A stretch of 64,000 nt of DNA from Duganella sp. Root336D2 (GTDB lineage Bacteria; Pseudomonadota; Gammaproteobacteria; Burkholderiales; Burkholderiaceae_D), in NCBI RefSeq assembly GCF_001425005.1, contig NZ_LMDB01000001.1:374393-438392 (forward strand). The letters run 5' to 3'. The notes under the pieces are model-generated. The model ran no database searches. It worked only from the letters and a program-made list of their open reading frames with translations, and was not told where the DNA came from. A program made the translations under genes and the position numbers. Of this stretch, positions 8,517 to 18,189 are shown in pieces (the first letter of the stretch is position 1; every line of letters starts with the position of its first letter).

Positions 8517-8530
8517 ACACCTTTTTTACA
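8511..8530 (+). promoter_or_regulatory. Candidate KdpE box of the kdp operon
   Basis: Two direct copies of TTTTTTACA separated by CC, with a further TGTTTACACC at 8544-8553. T-rich sequences of this type upstream of kdpFABC are the established binding site of phosphorylated KdpE in E. coli. The first operon ORF starts 82 bases downstream. The exact -35/-10 is not clear. Confidence 0.7.
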
Positions 8531-8612
8531 TGCGCTTGGCAAGTGTTTACACCGATTTTAGGCGGTGATCACTAAGCTAGTCAGTATCCAAACAAGACCT
8601 TCGGGGAAAGCA

Positions 8613-8705
8613 ATGGACTTCGTATTTATCGGCGCGATCGTCGCCTTTTTCGCACTGGTGGTCGCCATGGCCAACGGCTGCGACAAGCTGGGAGGCCAGC
8701 AATGA
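8613..8705 (+). CDS. 30-residue membrane peptide preceding kdpF
   Basis: This small ORF encodes one hydrophobic helix (FVFIGAIVAFFALVVAMANG) followed by CDKLGGQQ. It has a GGGGAAAG ribosome site and overlaps kdpF by four bases (ATGA), a sign of translational coupling and real expression. I recall similar short peptides with a hydrophobic helix followed by a 'GCDKL'-type tail in front of kdpF in other proteobacteria, but no function is known to me. It may be a second small subunit or assembly factor of the Kdp ATPase, much like KdpF; that is inference. Confidence 0.65.
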   Translation: MDFVFIGAIVAFFALVVAMANGCDKLGGQQ

Positions 8706-8791
8706 CTATCTTCTATCTCATCGGCTCGGTCGCCACGGCGGGCCTTCTGGTCTACCTGCTGGTAGCCCTTTTGAAAGCGGAGGACCTGTAA
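8702..8791 (+). CDS. kdpF: K+-transporting ATPase small subunit KdpF
   Basis: A 29-residue single-helix peptide ([20 protein letters not shown] then VALLKAEDL). The closing ALLKxEDL is the KdpF signature. It sits in the inner membrane and stabilises the KdpABC complex. It overlaps the preceding small ORF and ends two bases before the kdpA start. Confidence 0.9.
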   Translation: MTIFYLIGSVATAGLLVYLLVALLKAEDL

Positions 8792-8792
8792 C

Positions 8793-10604
8793 ATGACCAC
8801 CCAATCCTTCCTGTTATTGGCGGTTTTCATGGTGGTGCTGATCGCCGCCGCCTGGCCACTGGGCGGCTGGCTGGCGCGCGTGGCCGACGGCCGCAAGGTG
8901 CCGGGCCTGGGCTTACTGGGCGCTGTGGAAAGGCTGCTCTACCGCGCGGCCGGCGTTCCACTGGAGTCCGAGAAGCAAGGCATGGGTTGGAAAGCCTATG
9001 CGATTTCGCTGCTGGCATTTAACACTCTAGGAACACTCTTTGCCTACACGGTACAGCGCCTTCAGCAATGGCTGCCACTCAACCCGCAAGGGCTGGGCAA
9101 CGTTAGCCCGGACTCCTCGTTCAATACCGCGGTGAGCTTCGTCGCCAACACCAATTGGCAGGGCTATGTGGGTGAACAAACCATGAGCTACCTGAGCCAG
9201 ATGCTCGCGCTCGCGCCGCAGAACTTCCTGTCGGCCGCCACCGGTATTGCCGTCGCATTTGCCCTGATTCGCGGATTCGCCGCGCGCTCCGCCAAGTCGA
9301 TCGGCAATTTCTGGGTCGACCTGACCCGCATCACGTTGTACGTCCTGCTGCCGCTCTCTTTCGTCTACGCCGTGTTCTTGGTCGGCCAAGGCGCGATCCA
9401 AAACTTCTCCACGTACCAGGAAGTAAACTTGGTCGAGAGCGTTGCCTATTCCGCACCGAAGACCGATGCTGAGGGCCAGCCATTGAAGGATGCAGCCGGC
9501 CAGCCTGTGATGGAAGATAAATCTGCCAGCACCCAGTTGATCGCCATGGGCCCGGTCGCTTCCCAGGAAGCGATCAAAATGCTCGGCACCAACGGTGGCG
9601 GTTTCTTCAACGCCAACTCGGCGCACCCCTACGAAAATCCAACCCCATTGTCGAACTTCAGCCAGATGCTGGCGATCTTCCTGATTCCCGCCGGATTGTG
9701 CTTTGCGTTTGGCCACCTGGTGGGCGATCGCCGCCAGGGCTGGGCAGTACTTGGCGCCATGAGCATCATGTTCGTGGTGGCGGCGGGGGGCATTATGGCT
9801 GCTGAACAGACCAGCCACCCGGCCCTGCAAGCGATGGGGATCGACCAGTCGGCAGGCCCACTGCAGCCGGGCGGCAATATGGAAGGCAAGGAAGCGCGCT
9901 TCGGCATCTCGGCCTCCGGCCTGTTCGCGGCCGTCACCACCGCCGCTTCCTGCGGCGCGGTGAACAGTTTCCACGATTCCTACACCCCCCTGGGCGGCAT
10001 GGGCCCGACCCTGCTGATGCAGCTGGGCGAAGTAGTATTCGGCGGCGTTGGCTCGGGCCTGTATGGCATGCTGATCTTCGCCATCATGGCAGTGTTCATC
10101 GCCGGCCTGATGATTGGACGCACCCCAGAATACCTCGGCAAGAAGATTCAGTCCTATGAAATGAAGATGACCTCAATCGCCATCCTGGTCACGCCGACCC
10201 TGGTGCTCGTGGGTACCGCGATTGCCGTTATGACAGAACCGGGCAAGGTAGCGGTGGCCAATCCTGGCGCGCATGGCTTCACCGAAATCCTGTACGCCTT
10301 CAGTTCCGCCGCCAACAACAACGGCAGCGCGTTTGCCGGCATCTCAGCCAATACACCGTTTTATAACACCATGTTGGCGATCGCCATGTGGTTCGGCCGC
10401 TTCGCCATGATTGTGCCAGTGCTGGCCATCGCCGGTTCGCTGGCTGGCAAGCAACGCCTGCAAGTCACTTCCGGCACCATGCCGACCCACGGCCTGATGT
10501 TCGTATTCCTGCTGGTGGCCGTGGTGCTGCTGGTCGGCGTCCTGAACTACGTTCCTGCCCTGGCCCTCGGCCCGGTCATCGAACACCTGCAACTGTATAA
10601 ATAA
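8793..10604 (+). CDS. kdpA: K+-transporting ATPase subunit A (channel-like)
   Basis: 603 residues, the usual length for KdpA. It is the polytopic subunit that binds and selects K+. The four selectivity-loop regions are visible as [35 protein letters not shown] and NNNGSAFAG. The first of these carries the GGG filter sequence with following Asn residues. Translation begins two bases after kdpF. It works with KdpB, which hydrolyses ATP, and KdpC, for scavenging K+ at micromolar concentrations. Confidence 0.97.
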   Translation: MTTQSFLLLAVFMVVLIAAAWPLGGWLARVADGRKVPGLGLLGAVERLLYRAAGVPLESEKQGMGWKAYAISLLAFNTLGTLFAYTVQRLQQWLPLNPQGLGNVSPDSSFNTAVSFVANTNWQGYVGEQTMSYLSQMLALAPQNFLSAATGIAVAFALIRGFAARSAKSIGNFWVDLTRITLYVLLPLSFVYAVFLVGQGAIQNFSTYQEVNLVESVAYSAPKTDAEGQPLKDAAGQPVMEDKSASTQLIAMGPVASQEAIKMLGTNGGGFFNANSAHPYENPTPLSNFSQMLAIFLIPAGLCFAFGHLVGDRRQGWAVLGAMSIMFVVAAGGIMAAEQTSHPALQAMGIDQSAGPLQPGGNMEGKEARFGISASGLFAAVTTAASCGAVNSFHDSYTPLGGMGPTLLMQLGEVVFGGVGSGLYGMLIFAIMAVFIAGLMIGRTPEYLGKKIQSYEMKMTSIAILVTPTLVLVGTAIAVMTEPGKVAVANPGAHGFTEILYAFSSAANNNGSAFAGISANTPFYNTMLAIAMWFGRFAMIVPVLAIAGSLAGKQRLQVTSGTMPTHGLMFVFLLVAVVLLVGVLNYVPALALGPVIEHLQLYK

Positions 10605-10615
10605 GGAGCGCCTTT

Positions 10616-12727
10616 ATGTCGCAAGCTCAAACCCAACAAGAAATGGCGATGCATACCCTGCAGCCGAGCAAACGCCTGAAGCTGCTTGACTCGCAACTGG
10701 TGGTGCCTGCCATTGTTGACTCTTTCAAGAAGCTCAGTCCAGCGGTGCAGCTCCGCAGCCCGGTGATGTTCGTGGTCTACGTCGGCAGCATCATCACCAC
10801 GCTGCTCTACATCCAGTCTCTGACTGGCCAAGGAGAAGCCAGTTCGGGCTTTATCCTGGCCACCAGCATCTGGCTGTGGTTCACCGTCCTTTTCGCCAAC
10901 TTCGCCGAAGCGCTGGCTGAAGGCCGTAGCAAGGCACAAGCCGCTTCGCTGCGCAGCCTGAAGCAGAGCGTCACCTCGAAGAAGCTGTCGATGCCCAAGC
11001 ATGGCACCACGTGGTTGCCATGCCCTGCCACCGATCTGCGCAAGGGCAACTACGTGCTGGTGGAAGCCGGCGACGTGGTCCCCATCGACGGCACCGTCAT
11101 CGAAGGCGTGGCCTCGGTGGACGAAAGCGCCATTACGGGAGAATCAGCGCCCGTGATCCGAGAATCGGGCGGCGACTTTTCCTCCGTTACGGGCGGCACT
11201 CGCGTGTTGTCCGACTGGCTGGTAGTGCAGGTCACCGCCAATCCGGGTGAGACTTTCCTCGACCGCATGATCGCCATGGTGGAAGGCGCCAAGCGCAAGA
11301 AGACCCCGAACGAGATCGCCCTGACCATCCTGCTGGTGGCACTGACGATCGTGTTCTTGATGGTGACCGCAACCCTACTGCCGATGTCCATGTTCTCGGT
11401 GGAAGTGGCGCAATCCGGCACCCCCATCACCATCACAGTACTAATCGCGCTGCTGGTTTGCCTGATTCCGACCACCATCGGCGGTCTGCTATCGGCCATT
11501 GGTGTGGCCGGGATGAGCCGCATGATGCAGGCGAACGTGATCGCTACCTCGGGCCGGGCGGTGGAAGCCGCTGGTGACGTCGACGTCCTTCTGCTGGACA
11601 AAACTGGCACCATTACCCTCGGCAACCGCCAGGCTTCGGCCTTCTTTGCGGCGCCAGGCGTCACCGAGCGTGAGCTGGCAGATGTGGCGCAACTTGCCTC
11701 GCTGGCCGATGAAACGCCGGAAGGCCGCAGCATCGTCGTGCTGGCCAAGCAGAAGTTCAACATCCGCGAACGCGAGCTGTCGCCGGTTCACGCCACCTTC
11801 CTGCCGTTCTCCGCCAATACCCGCATGAGCGGCGTTGATATGGATGGCCGTGAAGTGCGCAAGGGCGCCGCCGAAGCCGTGCGCAAGCACGTGGAAGCAA
11901 TGGGCAAGGAATTTCCCGCTGAAGTCCTGCGTAGCGTCGACGACGTGTCGCGCCGCGGCAGCACGCCACTGGTGGTGGCCGATTCCGGCCACGTCATGGG
12001 CGTGGTGGAACTGAAGGACATCGTCAAGGGCGGCATCAAGGAACGTTTTGCCGAGCTGCGCCGCATGGGCATCAAGACTGTGATGATCACGGGCGATAAC
12101 AAGGTGACCGCTGCCGCGATCGCCGCCGAAGCGGGTGTGGATGACTTCCTGGCCGAAGCAACCCCGGAAGACAAGCTCAAGCTGATCCGCAATTACCAGT
12201 CCGACGGCCGGCTAGTGGCCATGACCGGTGACGGCACCAACGACGCCCCGGCGCTGGCTCAGGCCGATGTGGCGGTCGCCATGAGCTCCGGCACCCAGGC
12301 CGCGAAAGAGGCCGGCAACATGGTTGACCTGGATTCCAACCCGACCAAGCTGCTGGAGATCGTGGAGATCGGAAAACAGATGCTGATGACGCGCGGCTCG
12401 CTGACCACCTTCTCGATTGCCAACGATGTGGCGAAGTACTTCGCCATCATCCCGGCGGCCTTCGTGGGTACCTACCCGCAGTTGAAGGCATTGGACATCA
12501 TGCACCTGTCGAGCCCAAACTCAGCCATCATGTCGGCGGTGATCTTCAATGCACTGATCATCGTCTTCCTGATCCCGCTGGCCCTGAAAGGTGTGCGCTA
12601 CCGCGCCATCGGCGCCACCGTGCTGCTGCGCCGCAACCTGCTGATCTACGGCATCGGCGGCCTGATCCTGCCGTTCATCGGCATCAAGCTAATCGACCTG
12701 CTGCTGGCAGCACTCAACCTCGTATAA
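10616..12727 (+). CDS. kdpB: K+-transporting ATPase ATP-binding subunit B
   Basis: This P-type ATPase of 703 residues is the energising subunit of the Kdp pump. It has the actuator motif ITGESAPV, the phosphorylation site [10 protein letters not shown], and the hinge motif [12 protein letters not shown]. About seven transmembrane helices surround the cytoplasmic domains. The start at 10616 follows AAGGAG with correct spacing, 11 bases after kdpA. No key residue is missing. Confidence 0.97.
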   Translation: MSQAQTQQEMAMHTLQPSKRLKLLDSQLVVPAIVDSFKKLSPAVQLRSPVMFVVYVGSIITTLLYIQSLTGQGEASSGFILATSIWLWFTVLFANFAEALAEGRSKAQAASLRSLKQSVTSKKLSMPKHGTTWLPCPATDLRKGNYVLVEAGDVVPIDGTVIEGVASVDESAITGESAPVIRESGGDFSSVTGGTRVLSDWLVVQVTANPGETFLDRMIAMVEGAKRKKTPNEIALTILLVALTIVFLMVTATLLPMSMFSVEVAQSGTPITITVLIALLVCLIPTTIGGLLSAIGVAGMSRMMQANVIATSGRAVEAAGDVDVLLLDKTGTITLGNRQASAFFAAPGVTERELADVAQLASLADETPEGRSIVVLAKQKFNIRERELSPVHATFLPFSANTRMSGVDMDGREVRKGAAEAVRKHVEAMGKEFPAEVLRSVDDVSRRGSTPLVVADSGHVMGVVELKDIVKGGIKERFAELRRMGIKTVMITGDNKVTAAAIAAEAGVDDFLAEATPEDKLKLIRNYQSDGRLVAMTGDGTNDAPALAQADVAVAMSSGTQAAKEAGNMVDLDSNPTKLLEIVEIGKQMLMTRGSLTTFSIANDVAKYFAIIPAAFVGTYPQLKALDIMHLSSPNSAIMSAVIFNALIIVFLIPLALKGVRYRAIGATVLLRRNLLIYGIGGLILPFIGIKLIDLLLAALNLV

Positions 12728-12740
12728 GCTGGAGAACCCT

Positions 12741-13325
12741 ATGATTTCGACTTTCCGCCCCGCCCTCGTGCTGTTCGGGGCACTGACCCTGGCCACTGGC
12801 GTAATCTACCCGCTGGCCGTGACCAGCGCTGGCCATGCCCTGTTCCCCCACCAGGCGTCTGGCTCCATCATTGAAGTGGACGGCAAGGCAATTGGCTCGA
12901 CGCTGATTGGCCAGCAGTTCACCTCGCCCAAATACTTCTGGGGACGGCCGTCTGCCACTGGCCCGATGCCATATAACGCCAACGGTTCTTCCGCTTCCAA
13001 CCAGGGGCCGCAGAACCCGGCCTTCACGGACGCCGTCAAGGGCCGTGTGGATGCGCTGAAGGCAGCCGATCCAGATAACAAGGCGCCGATCCCGGTCGAC
13101 CTGGTGACTGCTTCGGGCAGCGGGCTGGACCCCGAAATCAGCTTGGCAGCCGCGCAGTACCAGCTCCATCGAGTTGCGGACCAGCGCCGTATGACGCCGG
13201 AGCTGCTACAAAAGCTGGTTGAACAGCATTCGAACAAGCAGTACTTCGGCGTCTTCGGCGAACCGCGCGTAAACGTCCTGGCCCTGAACCTGGCGCTGGA
13301 CGGTAAAACACCGCATACTCGCTGA
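12741..13325 (+). CDS. kdpC: K+-transporting ATPase subunit C
   Basis: KdpC, 194 residues, with one N-terminal membrane helix ([20 protein letters not shown]) and a soluble periplasmic domain. The conserved blocks [20 protein letters not shown] and [18 protein letters not shown] are complete. KdpC holds the complex together and raises ATP affinity. GGAG precedes the start 13 bases after kdpB; kdpD follows after a single base. Confidence 0.96.
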   Translation: MISTFRPALVLFGALTLATGVIYPLAVTSAGHALFPHQASGSIIEVDGKAIGSTLIGQQFTSPKYFWGRPSATGPMPYNANGSSASNQGPQNPAFTDAVKGRVDALKAADPDNKAPIPVDLVTASGSGLDPEISLAAAQYQLHRVADQRRMTPELLQKLVEQHSNKQYFGVFGEPRVNVLALNLALDGKTPHTR

Positions 13326-13326
13326 T

Positions 13327-16026
13327 ATGATTCCACTCGACGACGACCGCCCAGACCCCGATGCACTCCTGGCGCAAGTACAGGCACAGGAGCGCAAGGC
13401 AGCGCGGGGCAAACTGCGTATCTATTTCGGGGCGTCGGCTGGGGTGGGCAAAACCTACGCCATGCTGTCAGCCGCCCGCCAGCTGCAGGCCGCTGGGCAA
13501 CCGGTCCTGGTCGGCATCGTCGAGACCCACAGCCGCAGCGAGACTGCTGCACTGCTCGATGGCCTGGACATCCTGCCCCTCAAGCAGATTGCCTACCGGG
13601 GCAAGTCTCTCGGCGAATTCGACATCGACACCGCACTCGAGCGCCAGCCACCGCTGGTCTTGATCGACGAGCTGGCCCATTCCAACGCGCCTGGTTCGCG
13701 CCATCCGAAACGCTGGCAAGACGTCGAGGAATTATTGGAAGCCGGCATCAATGTCTTCAGCACAGTCAACGTGCAGCACCTGGAGAGCCTCAATGACGTG
13801 GTCGGTGGCATTACTGGCATACAGGTTAACGAGACGGTGCCGGACACCGTATTCGATGCCGCCGATGAAGTGGTGCTGGTGGATATCCCCGCCGACGAAT
13901 TGCTGGCTCGCCTGAAGGGCGGCAAGGTGTACCACACGCAGCAAGCGGAACGCGCCGCCAACAACTTCTTCCGCAAAGGGAACCTGATTGCCCTGCGTGA
14001 GCTGGCCCTGCGTCGCACTGCCGACCGCATCGAGGACGATGTACGCGCCTACCGTGTCGAAAAGTCCATCGACAATATCTGGAAGACCGGAGCATCGGTC
14101 CTGGCGCTGGTGGGCCCACGCCCTGGCTGCGAACAGGTGGTGCGCAGCGCCGCACGCCTGGCCGGACAGCTTGGCACGGAGTGGCATGCCATCTACGTCG
14201 AAACGCCCAGCCTGCAACGACTCCCGACGACCGAGCGGGAACGCATCCTGCAAACGCTCAAGCTGGCGCAGGACCTTGGCGCTGATACTGCAGTGCTTTC
14301 CGGCAGCGACATCGCGGCCACTGCGGTCGACTATGCACGCAGCCACAACCTGTCCAAGATCACGATGGGGCGCGGCCATACGACGTGGCCATGGCGCCGC
14401 TCCCATATCCGTTCACTTGCATCGTATGCACCCGACGTCGACTTGATCGAGGTCGCGGTCGATAGGCGAGACGAAGCGCCGCGCCCCGCCCCCACCACCG
14501 ATGCTGACGAACAGGCGGAGATCATCAAGCGCAATGTGACCGGCTACGCGATCGCGGCCGGTGCCAGCGTCGGAATGGCTCTTCTCGCGACCCCCCTGAT
14601 CGGGTGGCTGGACCTCGCCAACATCGCCATGCTGTTCCTGCTGGTGGTGTTCATCGTTGCGGTCCGCTTTGGCCGCGGTCCGTCGGTACTGGCGACCTGC
14701 GTCAGCGTCGCCTGTTTCGACTTCTTTTTTGTACCACCGCGTTTCAGCTTTGCCATTTCGGACCTGCAGTACACGATCACCTTCATCGTCATGCTTGCAG
14801 TCGGGTTGATTACCGGGCATCTGACTGCGGGCCTGCGATTCCAGGCGCGGGTTGCGTCCTACCGTGAGTCGCGAGCGCGCGCGTTGTATGAGTTCGCGCG
14901 CGAACTATCGGGCGCGCTGCAGACGGAACAGATCTTCGACACCACCGCGCAATTCACTCGAAGCACGTTCGGCGCCAAAGCCACGCTGCTCGTGCCGGAC
15001 GATAATGGTCGCCTGCACCTTCCAAGCGGCGTAGCATCCAACGCCGCATTCGACCTGGGCGTGGCGCAGTGGGCCTTTGACCATGCCGAAAGTGCGGGCA
15101 TCGGGACCGACACACTCCCCGCCAGTCCGCTGTTTTACATGCCGCTGGTTGCGCCTATGCGCACACGTGGCATCCTGGCCATCGAGCCTCCGCAACGACG
15201 CTGGATCATGATTCCCGAACAACGGCAGCATCTTGAGACGTTTGCTGCTCTGGCGGCGATTGCACTGGAGCGTGTCCACTATATCGAAGTGGCACAAAAT
15301 GCCCTGATCAGCATGGAATCGGAGCGACTGCGCAACTCGCTCCTTGCCGCTTTGTCGCATGACCTGCGCACACCGCTCACTTCGCTGGTAGGCTTCTCCG
15401 AATCACTGGCCAGCTCGCGTCCACCGTTGTCGCCCCAACAGCTCGATCTCGCGCAATGCCTGCACACGGAATCGCTTCGCATGAGTGCACTGGTCGCCAA
15501 CCTGCTTGATATGGCGCGCATCGAAAGCGGTGAACTGAAGTTCAACTTACAGTGGCAACCCCTCGAGGAAGTCGTGGGCAGTGCCTTGCGCGCCAGCCGA
15601 CTGCAGTTGCAAGAGCATAAGGTTAGCACGCAACTGGCGCTCGACTTGCCGCTGCTGCGCTTCGATGCGGTCCTTATCGAACGCGTGCTCTGCAACCTAA
15701 TTGAAAACGCGGCCAAGTACACGCCGCCAGCTTCCTCCATCGTGATCTACGCCGTACAGCGCGGCGATCTGGTGCGTGTGATGGTGTACGATAACGGCCC
15801 GGGCCTGCCGCGCGGACGCGAGGAAGCGATCTTTGAAAAATTCACCCGCGGCGAAAAAGAGTCTGCCAAGCCTGGTGTCGGCCTGGGCCTAGCGATTTGC
15901 CGCGCCATCGTCGAAGCCCACGGCGGCACGATCCGCGCCGACAAGTCGCCGCTGGGCGGTGCCGCGGTGGTGTTTACGCTGCCTGTCGGAACCCCGCCCC
16001 AGGCCCCTGAAATTGAGGAAGTATGA
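13327..16026 (+). CDS. kdpD: Osmosensitive K+ sensor histidine kinase KdpD
   Basis: A full-length 899-residue sensor. The N-terminal KdpD domain carries a Walker A (GASAGVGKTYAML, about residues 33-45); a universal-stress-like domain follows (ALVGPRPGCEQ); four closely spaced membrane helices with a DUF4118 signature (FFFVPPRFSF) lie near residues 400-500. A GAF-like region leads to the phospho-acceptor His in LSHDLRTPLTSLVG and a HATPase with NLIENAAKYTPP and GVGLGLAIC. It senses low K+ or high osmolarity and phosphorylates KdpE. The stop overlaps the kdpE start by four bases. Confidence 0.96.
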   Translation: MIPLDDDRPDPDALLAQVQAQERKAARGKLRIYFGASAGVGKTYAMLSAARQLQAAGQPVLVGIVETHSRSETAALLDGLDILPLKQIAYRGKSLGEFDIDTALERQPPLVLIDELAHSNAPGSRHPKRWQDVEELLEAGINVFSTVNVQHLESLNDVVGGITGIQVNETVPDTVFDAADEVVLVDIPADELLARLKGGKVYHTQQAERAANNFFRKGNLIALRELALRRTADRIEDDVRAYRVEKSIDNIWKTGASVLALVGPRPGCEQVVRSAARLAGQLGTEWHAIYVETPSLQRLPTTERERILQTLKLAQDLGADTAVLSGSDIAATAVDYARSHNLSKITMGRGHTTWPWRRSHIRSLASYAPDVDLIEVAVDRRDEAPRPAPTTDADEQAEIIKRNVTGYAIAAGASVGMALLATPLIGWLDLANIAMLFLLVVFIVAVRFGRGPSVLATCVSVACFDFFFVPPRFSFAISDLQYTITFIVMLAVGLITGHLTAGLRFQARVASYRESRARALYEFARELSGALQTEQIFDTTAQFTRSTFGAKATLLVPDDNGRLHLPSGVASNAAFDLGVAQWAFDHAESAGIGTDTLPASPLFYMPLVAPMRTRGILAIEPPQRRWIMIPEQRQHLETFAALAAIALERVHYIEVAQNALISMESERLRNSLLAALSHDLRTPLTSLVGFSESLASSRPPLSPQQLDLAQCLHTESLRMSALVANLLDMARIESGELKFNLQWQPLEEVVGSALRASRLQLQEHKVSTQLALDLPLLRFDAVLIERVLCNLIENAAKYTPPASSIVIYAVQRGDLVRVMVYDNGPGLPRGREEAIFEKFTRGEKESAKPGVGLGLAICRAIVEAHGGTIRADKSPLGGAAVVFTLPVGTPPQAPEIEEV

Positions 16027-16742
16027 ACAAGCAACAAGCCGAGATCATTCCCACCGCCTTGCTGGTCGAAGATGAACCCCAGATCCGCCGCTTCGTACGC
16101 AGCGCATTGGAAGAAGAAGGTTGGCACGTGCACGAATCGGCCAACCTGGCACGCGGCCTGATCGATGCCGGCACCCGTCGCCCGGACCTGATCATCCTCG
16201 ACCTGGGGCTGCCGGATGGCGATGGCATTGACCTGATCGCCGACCTGCGCAAGTGGTCCAATGTGCCCGTCATCGTGCTTTCGGCGCGGGTCGATGAAGC
16301 CGACAAGATCAAGGCCCTTGATGCCGGCGCCGATGACTTCCTCGGTAAACCGTTCGGCGTTGGCGAATTGCTGGCGCGCGTGCGCGCCGCGCAACGGCGC
16401 CTGCGCCAGCCGCAATCGACCTTGTCCGGCAGCGTCAGGTTCGGGGAAGTTGAAGTGGACCTGCCGGTTCGCCGGGTCACCAAGCGCGGCGAGCATGTGC
16501 ACCTGACGCCGACCGAATACCGCCTGCTGTCGGTGCTGGTGGCCAATGCCAACCGGGTACTGACCGCCCCGCAATTGCTGCGCGCGGTATGGGGGCCGGC
16601 CCAAGCAGACAACGGCCATTATCTGCGTATCTACATGGGACATCTGCGCCACAAATTGGAAGACGATCCGGCGCAGCCCCAGTACCTGATCACCGAGACG
16701 GCAGTCGGGTACCGGCTGCAATTGTCGGCCTCGGGCGACTGA
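16023..16742 (+). CDS. kdpE: KDP operon response regulator KdpE
   Basis: 239-residue OmpR/PhoB-type regulator. The receiver domain shows LLVEDEPQIRR, phospho-acceptor Asp in LIILDLGLPDGDG, and the conserved Lys in FLGKPFGVGELL; the winged helix carries HLTPTEYRLLSVL and TETAVGYRL. It activates kdpFABC on K+ limitation and, judging by the shared boxes, probably kup and the porin gene too. It is co-translated with kdpD through an ATGA overlap and is the last gene of the operon. No T-tract terminator follows; only an inverted repeat at 16830-16848 is seen. Confidence 0.96.
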   Translation: MNKQQAEIIPTALLVEDEPQIRRFVRSALEEEGWHVHESANLARGLIDAGTRRPDLIILDLGLPDGDGIDLIADLRKWSNVPVIVLSARVDEADKIKALDAGADDFLGKPFGVGELLARVRAAQRRLRQPQSTLSGSVRFGEVEVDLPVRRVTKRGEHVHLTPTEYRLLSVLVANANRVLTAPQLLRAVWGPAQADNGHYLRIYMGHLRHKLEDDPAQPQYLITETAVGYRLQLSASGD

Positions 16743-16874
16743 TTCACCCGCATGGCGCGGCCGGCAGCAGGCGCTTTTCCAAACGGTAGGCTGCCATACC
16801 CTCGTGGCAATAATCCTGCTACACACTCAACACGCGGTAGCCGCGTGTGGCGAAGAGCTTGAGCAATGCGGACA

Positions 16875-16957
16875 ATAATGGCCCCAACAGAGCCACTATT
16901 GAGTTACCAATGGAAACGACAGTTAATATTCTGTCACTTCCATTCGGTTATCAACGA
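16875..16957 (-). repeat. guaA-end-like boundary repeat, copy at 16.9 kb
   Basis: Bases 16918-16945 match 27 of 28 bases at the guaA stop codon (38852-38879). The match continues more loosely into a decayed copy of the guaA terminator (16875-16900, ataatggccc...). On its other side the sequence switches to the ggttatcaacgag flank found in the 5.4-kb and 35-kb copies. On the minus strand it encodes SLITEWK-stop. This hybrid layout is what the junction between two tandemly integrated elements would look like. Confidence 0.6.
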
Positions 16958-16970
16958 GATTAGTTCAAAA

Positions 16971-17033
16971 CGCCACTATTGCTCACGATCCGCGTCGATG
17001 TTCTTACACGTCGAAGATGATGCGATCAAAGGC
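16971..17033 (-). repeat. Element-end repeat adjacent to the 16.9-kb boundary
   Basis: Shares a 63-base block with 35254-35313 (cgccactat..ctcacgatccgc..tcttacac.tcgaag). A shorter version is at 20198-20223. On the minus strand it contains a gene end reading FDRIIFDV-stop. It probably marks the inner end of an integrated element, with only the last codons of a lost gene left. Confidence 0.5.
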
Positions 17034-17094
17034 CATGCCAGGTAAGCTCAGATCTGCTCACCAGACTACATTGCATCCTCGCATGGAAAGTCGA

Positions 17095-18189
17095 TTAACG
17101 CTCACCCCTGAGGAAATAGACTGGCTGCTCGGCTTCCCCCTTCTCCACCATGGCCAGCAGGCGTTGCAGCTCGGTGCGTCCTTTGTCTTCCTTTGCGGAA
17201 GCGACCAGGTTGCGCAGGATGGTGGCGTGTGCCATTTGCAGCGCTTGCGCCGCAGTCGCCGCGATGTCGGGTTTCACACCGACATGCTCCCAGTTGGTTT
17301 TGGTGACAACATTGGTCGTGCGCGAGGTCGGGATCGCAACAGCAATGTCATGGCCCAAGCTGAACCACCCCACAGGATTGGAGCCGCCGCCGGTGACCTC
17401 CCCGACCACCGTCCCGCGCTTGTGCGCCTGGATGCCGTAAGCGAAATCCTCCCCGCCGGAAAAGGTGCGAGCCGAGGTCAACACGTACACCGGCTTGTCG
17501 TAACGCTGTCCGACCGTCGGTACAGTCCAATACTGCTGCGTTGTATTCTCCGGTCGGTTGTACATGTCGATCAGGTGCCGGTGATCGCCGACCGGGAAAA
17601 AGTGGCTCATCAGGTACGCCACACTCGTCGGGCTGCCGCCACCGTTGCGGCGCAGGTCGAGGATCAGCGCATCCGTTCCGACCATGAGCGACATCGCCGC
17701 AGTGTATGCCGGGGCGACGAATTCCGGGCTGCCGAAATTGCGTAGCTCGATATAGCCAACGTTTCCGGGAAGGCGCTCGATCTTTTGGATGCCATAACCG
17801 CGCCGCTCGATCTGCTCGCGCCAGTCGTCGATCTGGGCACGGCTGAGCGGCTCGGCAGCACCGTTAGAGTCATTGAATCCTTCAAACACCCTGGCGCCGA
17901 AGTGCTTGTCACCACTGATTTCGCGCAAATCCTTGGCCAATGCCTCGCTGAATGATTTCGCGCCGGCGGCGGACGCATATCCCCCCTTGGCATTCTTGTT
18001 TGCAATCGCACGGCCAACGCGTTCGGCCACGGCGGGCTCAATGTAATTTGCGTTCATTTTCGCGACCAGCGTCTGCACGATCGCAGCGCGCTCGGATGCG
18101 TTCAACGGAGCGTCATCCGCTGCCAGTGCGGACGAAGACAACAGCATGCTCAATACAGCGCCTGCGACAAGCTTCTTACTAACTAACAT
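17095..18189 (-). CDS. Secreted S41-family peptidase (tail-specific protease-like)
   Basis: 364 residues with a signal peptide (to SSALAADD). The N-terminal 100 residues resemble the helical S41 N-domain; the catalytic core includes NVGYIELRNFG, LILDLRRNGGGSPTSV and the nucleophile Ser in ARTFSGGEDF. No PDZ domain is obvious, which fits the shorter retinol-binding-like S41 proteins. It probably acts as a periplasmic serine protease or peptide-binding protein. Its start lies seven bases inside the preceding LytTR regulator gene, so it is translationally coupled to the two-component system. Its natural substrate is unknown. Confidence 0.82.
   Translation of the reverse strand: MLVSKKLVAGAVLSMLLSSSALAADDAPLNASERAAIVQTLVAKMNANYIEPAVAERVGRAIANKNAKGGYASAAGAKSFSEALAKDLREISGDKHFGARVFEGFNDSNGAAEPLSRAQIDDWREQIERRGYGIQKIERLPGNVGYIELRNFGSPEFVAPAYTAAMSLMVGTDALILDLRRNGGGSPTSVAYLMSHFFPVGDHRHLIDMYNRPENTTQQYWTVPTVGQRYDKPVYVLTSARTFSGGEDFAYGIQAHKRGTVVGEVTGGGSNPVGWFSLGHDIAVAIPTSRTTNVVTKTNWEHVGVKPDIAATAAQALQMAHATILRNLVASAKEDKGRTELQRLLAMVEKGEAEQPVYFLRGER

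Noticed and set aside
16830..16848. Inverted repeat ACACGCGG-TAG-CCGCGTGT after kdpE
   Set aside because: Considered as the kdp terminator, but it lacks a T-run on either side, so it was not listed as a terminator.
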